A stretch of 64,000 nucleotides of DNA from Strix aluco (taxonomy: Eukaryota; Chordata; Aves; Strigiformes; Strigidae). The notes under the pieces are model-generated. The model saw only the letters and a list, made by a program, of their open reading frames with translations, was not told the origin of the DNA and searched no databases. The stretch's first letter is position 1; every line of letters starts with the position of its first letter. Shown here piece by piece: positions 37,101-59,181 of the stretch. A program made the translations under genes and the position numbers. The stretch spans positions 11,130,920-11,194,919 of the forward strand of contig NC_133938.1 of the NCBI RefSeq assembly GCF_031877795.1. The letters are read 5' to 3'.

Positions 37101-40100
37101 GCAGGAAGACTGTACTAGACAGTGGCAATAAGCCTTCAGGCTCCGGAGCAAATTAAGTTTAGATTTGCCAGCCAAACCCTCACTTGTAATTACCACCAGA
37201 AAGACTCAAATGGAGAGTTCCTTCTCCCCACCGAAAGTGAATATACTATTTTGTTATGTATTTAGCTGTTCTTATTTTTCTGCTCCACTGTTTTAAAATA
37301 AAATATAACCAGAGGCAACTTGTGCTTCAAGTTATTCGAAGGTTAGTGCAATAAACCCAGACGCATGCAAGTGAACATCCATTCAGTATTCTCCACCAGC
37401 CTAGCCATTACTCACACATTTCACAGGGCTGTAAGTTTGCTTTCAAGTAAGATTTGCTTTGCAGTTAGTTAAGCGTTAGTCTAGAGAAACTGAGACTATT
37501 CACTATTCCTTGAAACTTTACTTGGATGTAAAATCCTTCAAGAGCCCCTTTACTGAGCCTTTTCCTTATTCTAAGGCAAACAGAAAATTCTGAATGGAAC
37601 ACTTTTTACCCATTGTTAGCCAAATCCATCAAGTCATCCACCCACAAGTACTTTTCTCCTCTCACTGTTACCTTCTCCCTCTGCCATCAGGTCATCTTTC
37701 TCTTCTTTTTCTACCTTAGCACCTTCACCCTCTTCCATCAGGTCATCTTTCTTTTCCTCTTTCTCTACCTTAGCAGCTACTTCAGCCTTTTCTTCCATGT
37801 CATTAGACGGCTCTTTGCCCTCTGTGGGCACAAGTTCCTTTGAGGACTCTGTCTCTTTCAATTCATCCAGTTTCTTTTCTATAGCTGTCTCTACTGGCTC
37901 TTGTTTCTCCTCCACCTTCTGTTCAGCTGCCTCTGCTTCCCCTTCTGCAACTTCTTTCTGCTCCACAGCAACTGCTGCCTGCACTTCTGCTGTCACTTGT
38001 GCTACTGCCTTCTCTTCCACAGCTGCCTCTGCCTGCCCTTCTACAGCCTCTCTCTTTTCCACAGCTGGTTCTTTTTCTGTTGCTTCTGCTGTCTGCTCTC
38101 CCACCTCTCCCCTCTCTTCCACAGCCACTTCTCCAGCTTCAGCTTCTTCCACAGCTGCCTTTGCCTCCTTGCTTGCCACTTCTGTTGTTCTCTCCTTCTC
38201 AGTTGACTCCGCTACCTTGTCTTCAGACATCACCTTCTGCTCTTTTTCCACTACCTTCTTTTCCACAGCTGCCTCCTCTTTTGTAGCCTCCTTTTCCACA
38301 GCTGCCTGCTGCTTCTGCTCTTCTGAAGTGACTTCCTTTTCCACAGAAGCCTCCATCTTCTCTTCAGCCTCTTCAAGCTTTACATCCTTGTCAGCAATTG
38401 CTTCTTCTGTTGGTTCTTCTTCTGTGATATCTCTCATTTCAGCATCCTCCTCTTTGATTTCCTTCTCAGGTAGTACTGGAGACTCTTCTGTAGACTTTTT
38501 GGCCTCTTCTTTTTCCCCCATGGCGTTATATACCTGTCCTCTCAACTCCTCCCTTGAATCTTCTACATGATTGAGGAAGCATAAACATTTCTTCGAGTTT
38601 AGTGATAAAGACATTAACGGGCACTGACAATACCACCCTCAGACCCTCCAGTGTGTTGCTTTGTCATCAGATTAGACGACATTCCTAAAAGCTCCATTTT
38701 CAAAGTAAAGGAACTAACATAGTAACTTGAACTAAGCAAATCCCTTCCCCTTCCCCAGACTGCATTATAGCAGGCAGCCGCTCAAGCAGTGTGCAGTTTT
38801 GCGCGCTAGCGTTTTTAGTCACAGCTAAGCAAGAGGTGCCAGTGCTTCAATAGTCTGGATTGACAGGAACTCCCGTATTATCTCCAGCTGCAAGTAGTAC
38901 AAAATAGTTACTATTCTTGGACTTTTTACAGAGACTCTGACCTGTCCTACTATATACACTGTACTGTTACAAGGCAGTTCCAAGTCGACTGTGAAGCTTA
39001 ATAAAGCAAGTCTGAATGAAGTGTTTCAGGACACACAGACCTGGTGACACTTTACACATGCTTTCAGTGACCAGTTCCTTGCAGAAGTTTTAGAGGTTTT
39101 GTTCAATCTTTAAGCAAGATTAGAAGAACAAAAAACCAAGTCCACTCAGGCTGCTAAGAGTTTCAGCAGAATGATTCAGGCTACCCGAGATACCGATGGA
39201 CTGAACTTTGATCATTTAGACAAGAAAACACAGCTCAGTGCCTCCACAACATGGCCAACAGCTTTACATACCATCAGCAGTTGGTAATGCAGAACCACCT
39301 TCAGCTTTTTCTCCTTCCTCTTCAACCTGCACCCCTTCCAAGGCATTTCCCAGCACACCATTTTCCATTCTACAGGGAACAAGTTTGTTATCCCTTAGCT
39401 CTTATAATTAACACCATTTTAACTGCACAAGCTGCAATGCCCATCCCACCCCATGTCGCCCTGTATAAATGAAGTTCTGTCTACGCTGTTATGCCAGGCA
39501 GACTCTGAATCTGTTAGCATACCTTGCCAACTCCAGGAGGGATTTTCCATAGTAAAAAAAAGCTTCTGCACACTCATCCGCTGTCTCACCATACTTTTTA
39601 CCCCTGCAAAAGTAACGAAGAATTATTTTGCCTGTGCCTACTTTAGATTTTGATACATGAACTTGAAAGTTAAAGATTCCCAGACAGGAAGAATCAGTTT
39701 CTTAGCTCGTCTCCCATTGTTTCAAACAAATAATGAACGCTCCTCTCATTTAGCTAGACATGGTTCTCAAACATCCAGCAAAGTAAATTAATCTAAAACC
39801 CAAAGAGGTATCGTCCTCAGAGACTGATCAAGACTAGTAAACAAGTTACTAGCAAGTAACACTATCCCATTACTTTCATAATAGCAGACATCAGAACCAC
39901 ACACTGCAAAATATCAAATTCCGTTTCCTCATTAGGGAACTGCACCAACAATTACCATCACAAAAGCTGCCTAAATTGCACACCAACTACAGTACTGTCC
40001 AACACTTGGGTTAATTTAAATAGCTTGTCCTCTTCTCAGCTGTATTACAAATACAGCAGCATATGTGAGGTAAAAATCTCAATCTTTCTTGTATAAGCCA

Positions 40101-42353
40101 CACCAGTGTAGCCAAGCTGAAACCCAAGCCCTACAAAAATACAGAAAACAGTCTAGTACTCACAGTAAGCTCGCAGCTTCCTGGAACGCATTAACAGCAG
40201 CTGGAATATTTCCCATTACCAAGTGTTTCTGTCCTAGACCCAATAGTTTCTTTGATTCTCCATCCACATCCATACTGGAGAGGGGAAAAAAAAAAATAAA
40301 TCAAATACTGGATTCTGTTAGTTTCCATAGTAATTTCGTTTCCAGCTTTCAAAACCTAGTCAGCTTTGTATAAGAACAAGTTGCATACATTACACTGGTT
40401 GGAACTACTGGGGGTGGGGGGGGGGGTGTGTGTGTGTGTCTGGTTTTTGGGTTTTGTTTGTTTAAATCTGGACCAATGTTTAGTTCTGATGACTGAGGGC
40501 AGACAGGTTAATTAATTAACTAACTGCTGCAAGAAGTGGGTATCAGAATCTGATATGACAAAGGATGCTAAAGAATGTACTTGAAGAGTTGCACACCAAT
40601 ACAACACTTGACTACTGTATTGATACTAGTTAAGCCAAGAATAGATCTAGGTTATGACTTCTCATAGCACAGCATGAGGCATGAGAAGAATGATATGTTC
40701 AAGTCTTAGTTTCAGTTCAGTTCATCTTGCATAGCTCCATTTCCAGAAGGTCCATCCCATCCCAGTACCTTGGAGTAGGACAAGAGGATCTGCCCACAGG
40801 AGTACCACTACACGCTATCACATAGTAGTGTCTCTCCAATGCTTCCCCAGCACTAACTCACAGATCAAAAACTTCCTAAACAACAGCTAGTATTTGTGTG
40901 TTTATTAGCTCTTGAAAGAGTTTTGTTGAGGTACATTTGTGCAGACTGCTGGTGAGCACAAGTTTTCAGCATCTACAGCATCCACGTCTGTCGAACTTCA
41001 AGCTTAGCAACTGATTTGAAGGGCAACCTTTTCGTTTCACTCAATAATCCCTGGATTTTGCGTTCTTCAGTAACTGACAATTCTGACTCCCACCTCACCT
41101 GTCTGTCTTGTCTGTGGATGTGGAAGGAGCTGCCAATTCCTCTTCCATCCTGCAAACAAAATAATGCGTAAGTGTTTATAACAGGCCACACTTTTCATGA
41201 GAGGAACTGAGCGCTCAGAGGTGTGAAATCAGAGCCAGGAGCGGTGCTTGCTTTCAGGTGTTCAGCCATCTACAGCGAGTTCGCTCTGCTGGCTGTCTTT
41301 TAGAGAAACCTATTAGTTGCAGGTTTATTTATTGTTTGAATAAAAGACTGGTAGGAAAGCAGATGCTTTCACTTTCAGGTTATATCAGACTAAACCCGGC
41401 CAACAGGCCAGGACCACCCAACCCCTGCCAGCTTGCAGCCACTGACCCGCAAGCACCCCGCAGCTCAGAGCTCTCCCCATGCAAACTTGCGGCACGGAAC
41501 GAGCCGCAAAGCACAAAAACCGGGTGCTTCGCACCGCGTTTCCAGTCGGAAACCCGGGGGCGTGCCCAGGGCGCCCGTCCGCCCAGCTCAGGCGGCTTGG
41601 GGGCTCACCGCGGCCGCCCGCCGGGCAGCCCCTGCTCGGCAGCTCGCCAGGGCAGCCGCCGCACGGCCCCCGGCCGCCAGCTGACAGCCGCCGCGGCCGG
41701 CAGAGGGAGGCTGGGGGCGGCGTCGCGGAGCTCCCCGGGCGGAACAAAGGCCGGGCGAGGCGGGCAGCGGCCCCGGCCCCCCCCCCCTCCCGCCCCTCAC
41801 AGACAATGGGCGCCTTTCCCGCCTTCCCCCCGGCCCCGCCCCCCGCCATTGGCGCCAAACCCCGACGGCGGCTCCTCACGGGCTGACGGCCCGGCGTCAC
41901 GTGACGCCGCAGGACCACCCGCCGCTCCCCCTCCCCCAACCCGCCCCACGGGCAGGTTCCGCGGCGTCGGCTGCCCCCAACAAAGATGGCAGCAGCCGCG
42001 CAGGGGTCACGTGGTGGCTCCGCGCGAGCCGAGCGGGCCCAGCTGGCGCCGGAGGAGCGGGGCGGCACGTACCACCGCCGGGAGGGGGCAGGGGGGCAGG
42101 CGCGCGAGCCCGACCCGCGCCCCCCGTCCTTCCCCCCAGAGGAAACCCTGCCCGCCACCGCCCCCTCACACCCCCCGCCACGGTCACCCCGCGGCGCGAA
42201 AGCGCGCTCCCCGCTCCCCTGCTGCCCCCCCCGCCCCCCTCCTCCCCGACACGCACACACCGTGAGCGGGGCCAGCCCCGTGCCGCCCTACCTAGTCGGG
42301 GAGGCCGGCGCGGGCTCAACGCAGGGGGGAGCGGTGACGGCCGAAGATTGCAT
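30607..42353 (-). CDS. NASP: NASP, nuclear autoantigenic sperm protein (histone chaperone), long isoform
   Basis: Fifteen coding exons join in phase to 731 aa (human long form about 788). In transcript order: 42292-42353, 41099-41149, 40164-40274, 39523-39603, 39272-39369, 37672-38562, 35725-35807, 34776-34852, 34567-34640, 33371-33559, 32945-33111, 32459-32512, 32298-32369, 31180-31311, 30607-30660. NASP binds linker histone H1 and soluble H3-H4 in the nucleus and supplies histones during replication. It is a SHNi-TPR protein. The first TPR is [20 protein letters not shown] (about 44-100). An acidic block interrupts the second (about 103-459). Further TPRs follow ([58 protein letters not shown]). 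A coiled region ([20 protein letters not shown]) precedes a basic NLS (VRKKRKPEEE). The 891-base exon is the one skipped in the somatic form; both flanking junctions stay in frame if it is skipped (297 codons exactly). Confidence 0.95.
31106..31135. repeat. 30-base G homopolymer in NASP last intron
   Basis: An uninterrupted run of about thirty G on the + strand (C on the NASP sense strand), starting 44 bases past the exon 14 donor. The length is likely to be unreliable in any assembly. Confidence 0.9.
31180..31311 (-). CDS. NASP: NASP coding exon 14 (residues 671-714)
   Basis: It encodes [20 protein letters not shown], the second half of the bipartite NLS, and [15 protein letters not shown]. 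The donor is GAG|GTGGGC. Confidence 0.93.
32298..32369 (-). CDS. NASP: NASP coding exon 13 (residues 647-670)
   Basis: It encodes [20 protein letters not shown], matching the mammalian [10 protein letters not shown] that starts the NLS. Phase 0-0. Confidence 0.93.
32459..32512 (-). CDS. NASP: NASP coding exon 12 (residues 629-646)
   Basis: An 18-codon phase 0-0 exon encoding [18 protein letters not shown], equivalent to mammalian VESSTSGFTPSGGGSSVS. Confidence 0.9.
32945..33111 (-). CDS. NASP: NASP coding exon 11 (residues 573-628)
   Basis: It encodes [32 protein letters not shown]-type coiled sequence (as [18 protein letters not shown]) and [10 protein letters not shown], the conserved segment C-terminal to the TPRs. 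Confidence 0.94.
33371..33559 (-). CDS. NASP: NASP coding exon 10, TPR repeats (residues 510-572)
   Basis: It encodes [40 protein letters not shown] and [23 protein letters not shown]-type small/aromatic residues are kept at helix contacts, and it is nearly identical to mammals. Confidence 0.95.
34567..34640 (-). CDS. NASP: NASP coding exon 9 (residues 485-509)
   Basis: It encodes [20 protein letters not shown] and SIES, a TPR helix pair joined in phase to the next exon. Confidence 0.93.
34776..34852 (-). CDS. NASP: NASP coding exon 8 (residues 460-484)
   Basis: It encodes [20 protein letters not shown] and KIIYK. This is where the TPR resumes after the acidic insert. Confidence 0.93.
35725..35807 (-). 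CDS. NASP: NASP coding exon 7, acidic (residues 432-459)
   Basis: It encodes [20 protein letters not shown] and NELTVEDK. Composition and position match the acidic histone-binding segment. Confidence 0.9.
37672..38562 (-). CDS. NASP: NASP coding exon 6, long acidic isoform-specific exon (residues 135-431)
   Basis: One 891-base exon opens with the conserved [20 protein letters not shown]. It is then built of degenerate Ala/Val/Glu/Lys units (AAVEKE, AVEE and variants), with Glu dominant. The family's long form uses this region in histone binding. The last 36 codons are a tandem duplication ([18 protein letters not shown] / [17 protein letters not shown]). Its length is a multiple of three, so skipping it would give the somatic form. 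Confidence 0.93.
39272..39369 (-). CDS. NASP: NASP coding exon 5 (residues 102-134)
   Basis: It encodes [20 protein letters not shown] and [25 protein letters not shown] is identical to mammals. Confidence 0.94.
39523..39603 (-). CDS. NASP: NASP coding exon 4, TPR (residues 75-101)
   Basis: It encodes [20 protein letters not shown] and SLLELA, the second helix pair of the TPR region. Confidence 0.95.
40164..40274 (-). CDS. NASP: NASP coding exon 3, first TPR (residues 38-74)
   Basis: It encodes [20 protein letters not shown] and [16 protein letters not shown], nearly identical to mammals. Confidence 0.95.
40410..40439. repeat. G tract followed by (TG)n in NASP intron 2
   Basis: G5-T-G11 followed by about five TG units. 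Confidence 0.85.
41099..41149 (-). CDS. NASP: NASP coding exon 2 (residues 21-37)
   Basis: It encodes [16 protein letters not shown] (compare mammalian EDVPAPSTSADKVES). The ATG at 41146-41148 is in frame, preceded by AGG when spliced and followed by G, a good start context. Initiation here would give a 710-aa protein. Confidence 0.9.
41815..41859. promoter_or_regulatory. paired E2F-like sites and an inverted CCAAT
   Basis: TTTCCCGCC at 41815-41823 and the palindromic TTGGCGCC-AA at 41849-41858 fit the E2F consensus. ATTGG at 41848-41852 is CCAAT on the NASP strand and overlaps the second. E2F control suits a replication-linked histone chaperone; use here is inferred. Confidence 0.5.
41892..41909. 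promoter_or_regulatory. 18-bp perfect palindrome centred on CACGTG
   Basis: CGGCGTCACGTGACGCCG reads the same on both strands. The core GTCACGTGAC is a high-affinity USF/TFE3/TFEB-type E-box. A second CACGTG lies at 42008-42013. Confidence 0.7.
42292..42353 (-). CDS. NASP: NASP coding exon 1 with start codon (residues 1-20)
   Basis: The ATG at 42351-42353 opens [20 protein letters not shown] and the exon ends ACTAG|GTAGGG in phase 2, correct for exon 2. Start context is weak (T at -3, C at +4). The peptide aligns only loosely with the mammalian Ala-rich N-terminus. Confidence 0.65.
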
Positions 42354-42414
42354 AGAAGCTGCTGGAGACAGGGGCGGCGGCGGCAGAGTGCAGACCCCTA
42401 CCCCTCCGGCTGCC

Positions 42415-42420
42415 TATATA
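42415..42420 (-). promoter_or_regulatory. NASP: TATA-like element upstream of NASP exon 1
   Basis: The minus strand reads GGTATATAGGC about 62 bases upstream of the ATG at 42353. This would place transcription start near 42388 with a 5'UTR of about 35 bases. TATA boxes are unusual within CpG islands, so function is uncertain. Confidence 0.45.
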
Positions 42421-42472
42421 CCCCCGAGGACACGCCCCGGCCCGCCTGGCGGCGCGCGCACGCCGCGGGGGG

Positions 42473-42675
42473 ACTACCGCTCCCGGCATGCAGCGCGCCT
42501 GGCCTCCGCGGGACGCTGGGGGGCGCCGCCCCGCGGGGCTTGTCGGGAAACCTAGTCCCGGGCGGGAAGGGGCGGTGCCGGGGCCGCGGGGCCCGCTGGG
42601 AAGTGTAGTGCCGCGGGAGGGCGGGGCGGGGCCCCGCTGGGAGTCACTGCCGCGCGGCATGCTGGGAGGCGTAGT
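42473..42675. promoter_or_regulatory. cluster of four ZNF143/SBS-like motifs
   Basis: Sites resemble ACTACAATTCCCAGCATGC: 42473-42492 (+, ACTACCGCTCCCGGCATGCA), 42541-42556 (-, weak), 42595-42610 (-, ACTACACTTCCCAGC core) and 42657-42675 (-, ACTACGCCTCCCAGCATGC). They lie 120-320 bases upstream of the NASP start at spacings of 68, 54 and 62. ZNF143 sites are typical of CpG-island promoters. Confidence 0.65.
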
Positions 42676-43000
42676 CCGCCCCGCCACCACCCCGGGCGCC
42701 AGTGGGGCGGGGAAGGGGGGAGCCGCGGCCTCGCTGCTCCCCCGCCGCCCGCCCCGGGGGAAGGTGGGCATGTCTGCCCCAGCCGGCCGGGGCTGCACTC
42801 CTGCGCAGGTCTCGGAGCGCGGGGAGGATGAGCCCGGCCCTTGCAGCCGGGTCACGGAGCCCGGGTCTCCTCCGGCCTTCACAGGCAGGGCCCCTCCTCA
42901 GCACCGCGGCGGGCAGGCGGGCCCTGCCCCTGCGGTCCGATCCAGAGCCGGGGGCGGGGCAGGAGCTCACGAACGCGGGGCACATCCAGCTCTATCGCCA

Positions 43001-45169
43001 GCCCGCTCTGTGAAGGGCTGGTATTTCACGTGGGGAGGCACCAGCACCCTTGCCCTGGCATCGTCTCGCCACCTCCGACCTCAGCCTAGTCAAGGTGAGC
43101 AGTCAGGCGGCTCCGGCTGGGCCCACGCAGATGCTTTGCTTTTCCCACAGCACGTGTAACCCAGCAGACAAGGCAGACATGGCTGCTGCAGCTCTGACAG
43201 CAGAGACCTCCGCAAAACTTGCACAGCAGCAGCAAAGCCATTGGTGGAGACCTGGAGGCTCATTTCCCCCTGCATTATTTCAAGATAAAAGTTCACCAGC
43301 TTTAACTGCGCTATGTTACTCCATGCAGTAACAGAGCTGGGAACGGTGGGTTTAATAGAGACAGAATTAATCTGCATTTCTTGGGAATTCTCTCTGCCCA
43401 CTTGCTTTTGATTAGAGAAGTAACAAGAAAAAGTTAATTGGGGCCCTCACGTTACAGAGGGGAAAAAAGTCTCAGAGTCATACACCGAGTACAGTATTTA
43501 TTTAAGACATTCAAACATGCAAGTGGAAATACATGCAACAAAAGCCACTTGGCAGGATGACTGCTGTTAACATTCTACATAGCACCTTCAAAGTAAAATT
43601 GCTTCCCTACTGATCTGCAGTAAGAACCGTATTCAAAGTCACCCGTGTTTGATTAGAATAATAAAAAGCCAACAGGGATTTCATTTCCCTTAGAAGAAAA
43701 CATCCAGTCTAGTAAAGAATCCTAACTGAGCTGTAATGGCTTTCTCCACTGAGGTAAATTCAGCAGAAATTAGGAAACACTTTACTGAGGAACAGAAGTT
43801 CTTTAAATTTTATATAATGATTACAAAAAGCGATAAACAGGTTTGTTCCCATTTGGCTGCATGCTGTGAGGCCCAGGGCAGGAAATACTTGAGGAGGCAT
43901 TATGCTTGAGATTAATATATAGTTTTACTATAGGCCTACTCTAAATGCTAAAAAAATTTAATTCTTTAATTTTTGAACTATTTGAATACAGAGGATTATT
44001 GTTCTAATTCTATGTTTGTTATTGCTAGGGGAAAAAAAAGAGTGTTCTTTATTTCACTTGCAGTCAGTTAAGCTTTCTTTATCTGGCAGCAAATGAGGAG
44101 TCATGCCTATGACTGTCTCTGAATGGCATCAACAGATCTGAAAGAGTTCCTTTGTTTTAAATCTGAGAGGCCTTTAGAAACTCTGCCTTGCTACTCCATC
44201 TGCACAAAGGCAAATGAGCATTATTTCTATTTTATAGGTAGAGAAAACCAAAACAAAGTGTTAACATTTCTAAGGCCACAGAAGGTATCACCATCGGAGC
44301 ACCGGTAGGTACTAACACCTCCTGCCCTTTGTACTCAGATGGCCAGATAATTAAGAGACTGAAACAAAATAAAACCGTTGTTAAGAGTTCCAGTCCTGCT
44401 CAGCAGTGTATCAGCACTCAGTAAATTCCCTGCCAGAGAGTAACAAAGACACATGGCAAGTGGGAAAACAGAGGCACAGGAAAGGCAAGTGACTTGCCCA
44501 GTGCTACCAGTGGGTCAGCAGTAGAACAGGAGACAGAACCAGCTCTCCCAAGTACAACGAGGCAGCAGTCAAAAATGTGACATTAAAATGGACAGGGCCC
44601 TCTGACAGGTCACTGCTCTTACTGATTTTGTGACCTTCCAGAACTCAAACTGGAAATCTTTGGTAAAGAGACACTAGGCAAATTTAGGGGAAAAGCAGGA
44701 TGTTTTTCTACAAGACTTGCTAAAAAGTTCTTGAGGCTTTTGTGATAGAACGATCAGCGCTATTGTCAGAGCTGAAACCTATCCATGCGACAAGCAGAGA
44801 GAACTGCCCTGAAGGCCTGCTCCAGGGTATGCATTTACTCTCCTCAAATCTACAGGCAAAAAGTTGATGGCTGAGCAGCTGCTTAGTCTTAGAATGCTTT
44901 CATGCCTTCACCCTTTTTTTTTTTCTCCCCTCATGGTAATAACTAAAGCTTTCAAAACTCTCTCACAGGCAGTAAACCCCAAGTATTGCCCTAGCCTGAT
45001 AATGACATGCTTGGAACTTGATTTAGACTCCCCCACTCTTTATCTAATCCCCAAAAGATTTGATGCTTCCAGGAGCAACTTTGCAGTCATTGTTATAAAT
45101 CCACAAACTTTGACATGGAAGCTACACTATCTCCAGAAAGGAGGTCAATTAGAATACATTGTAAGTAAA
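43001..45169. other. NASP-AKR1A1 intergenic region
   Basis: Returns to AT-rich DNA without coding exons. Minus-strand AATAAA at 44047 and 43496 could be distal AKR1A1 polyadenylation signals. MIR-like SINE relics are listed separately. Confidence 0.5.
44452..44556 (+). repeat. MIR/CORE-SINE-like relic
   Basis: The run GGAAAACAGAGGCACAGG, then AAGTGACTTGCCCAGTGCTA, then CAGTAGAACAGGAGACAGAA has the order of the MIR core (GAAACTGAGGC...AAGTGACTTGCCCAAGGTCA...GGCAGAGC.GGGA). Similarity was judged from memory of the consensus. A fainter copy may sit at about 44205-44290. Confidence 0.6.
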
Positions 45170-45279
45170 CCTACTCAGGAAGGAAGGTTTTATTTGAACA
45201 GGTTTTTCTGACAAATTGTGGCAACAATTATTTTGTGGAAAGGCATGCAGAGGAGCATGTTACTCTTATTTTCTAGTAG
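45170..45279 (-). other. AKR1A1: AKR1A1 proximal 3'UTR with polyadenylation signal
   Basis: Minus-strand AATAAA at 45190-45195 lies 85 bases past the stop codon and gives the shortest 3'UTR. More distal signals exist. Confidence 0.55.
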
Positions 45280-57287
<12,008 letters not shown>

Positions 57288-59166
57288 CTGTAATCAGAAA
57301 CAGATTATCCAAAGCAATCAGTGAAAAGGGACACACGACTGGAAGAAACAAAATGTTAAGGCCTTAGTGAGGAACACCCCCAAAGCACAGGTCTACATAA
57401 GGTCATGAGATTCAAACAGAGTAGGATATGGTCCTCTGTGGCACAGCCTTTAGGAGGGAAAGATAATTGCTAGCAGATGCTCCAAGAGTTACAAGAAAAC
57501 AGACCATGCACACAGGCCAAGCATGCAAGAACTCATCAAGATAGAATAGGGATTCATTCTTAACTAGAGTTGTCACACTTAAATATAAAACGTGCTTTAA
57601 GAAGCAGTTTTCAAATAAATCATGCCTTAGGAAGACAAACTTCTGGAACCAGCAGACCAATCAATCAATCAATGTCAGTCAAGCCTGGAAGATACCTCCT
57701 CTCTCCCAGTAAAGGAAAAAAAATTGCCAGAGTTTGGATTTGGTTCAGCTGCTAACACTTAATTTCTAAGATCATGGTATTTTATGGCATATTTTCCCTT
57801 CATGTCTCATTCTCGCCGACTGCACAAAAATGGAAGTCACTATATTGCTGAATATTAACCCATGGCCTGTAGGGGATCTCTTGATGGTGCTTGCAACTTT
57901 GCATTTTGCCTTCCACATTGCTGGCAATGAAGGTGTTGTCAACAGCAACACGTCCGTTGCAGGAACAAAGAATTACTACAGATTTCAGTGTCATCATTAT
58001 CTCCTGTCAGGTTGACGAGCATTAAGTAAAATCTATTTCATTTAACTTCCAGTGAACAATAAGCACACGTTCTCTTTTACATCTATCCATCTGAAGTGCT
58101 ACAGTAAGAGTATATCTTATCTGTTCAGGGATTTCTATACATTGCTCTTCACTGACTTGTCTCTTGAGACTGTGGGAGATAGTAAATTACTCTGTGTATA
58201 AGGCTTGATGCAATAGGGCCCTAATGTATTTATAGAGATTATGTCTCTCTTGTCAAGAGATTAGAAAAAAATATGTCCACAAAGGCTACAGAGATATTGA
58301 TTTCTTTCAACTTAATCAAACTACCCGCATTTTCAATTTTAAAGCTGACAAAATTATTAACACCAATTAAAGATGTATACAGCCCTGCTTCTAGATGCTA
58401 CAGAAAGAGAAGGGGGAATCAAATGTGAAAAAGATCTCTCTTCTACTGGTGGATTTAATTTGGTTTTCTTGTCAAGAACCGCAGTAAAGGCAGACACAGG
58501 AAATTCTGACTGTGTTCTTTGGCATTTTGAAAGGAAAACTGGAATGTAGACCAGTTTCCCTTAGCCAGAATGACAAAGCACTTCTATTACAGCAGTGAAG
58601 TAAGCTCTTCCTTTCTCTAGCAAGATGGTATTTACAGTCCTTGTTTCACTTTGATAAAGACATTCCTCACAAGGTCACTACAAAGTCAATGTCGTGGCAA
58701 TTCTGAAAACACTTGAGACATATTAAAGGCTTTTAAGACTCAATATCCACCCTCCAAAAAGGTAAAGAGTTGTGGAGCTGAGGCAGAAAGGAAAGGAAAA
58801 ACAGCTGTGTCCTTTGTCTGTATTAATCCCCCAATTCCTCTATCAGGAGAATATTTTTTTTTAATCCAAACGTGCACAAAATTTGCCATAAAATGAAAGT
58901 AGGCACCTCTCAGAAAAATAAGGATAAGGCACTCCAAATATGTCTTTTCAAAGCAATAAACAGGAGGCCATATTTCTGTATCAGCATGTTTTGATAAATT
59001 TCTAGCACTGAAAAACTGGGACTACTCATTTAAGTTTTGGATTTGGGCAAAATCCGTATTTGTGTAAACTACTCTCAGCCTACTAAGGCATTCCAATGTG
59101 AACTGAGAGTTCCTGTTCCACACAAAAGGCAATCAATCCAGAGAAAATGTGCAAAAAAAGCATTTC

Positions 59167-59181
59167 GGGGGGGGGGGGGGG
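59167..59181. repeat. G15 homopolymer
   Basis: Fifteen consecutive G on the + strand. Confidence 0.9.

Larger units (their letters stand above)
41400..43000. promoter_or_regulatory. NASP: CpG island at the NASP 5' end
   Basis: About 1.6 kb is strongly GC- and CpG-rich, in contrast to AT-rich flanks. It contains GC boxes (GGGGCGGGG at about 42620-42632), E-boxes, E2F-like and ZNF143-like sites and NASP exon 1. It is the only CpG island in the window. Boundaries were judged by eye. Confidence 0.85.

Noticed and set aside
37797-38570. Plus-strand Ser-rich open frame of 257 codons
   Set aside because: It is the antisense frame of the repetitive Glu-rich NASP exon 6.
41258-42265. Plus-strand open frame of 335 codons in the CpG island
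   Set aside because: Extreme GC content gives few stops. The product is low-complexity Pro/Arg/Ala and overlaps NASP exon 1 on the other strand.
42488-43159. Plus-strand open frame of 223 codons upstream of NASP
   Set aside because: Composition-driven Gly/Pro/Arg frame in the promoter with no recognised protein.
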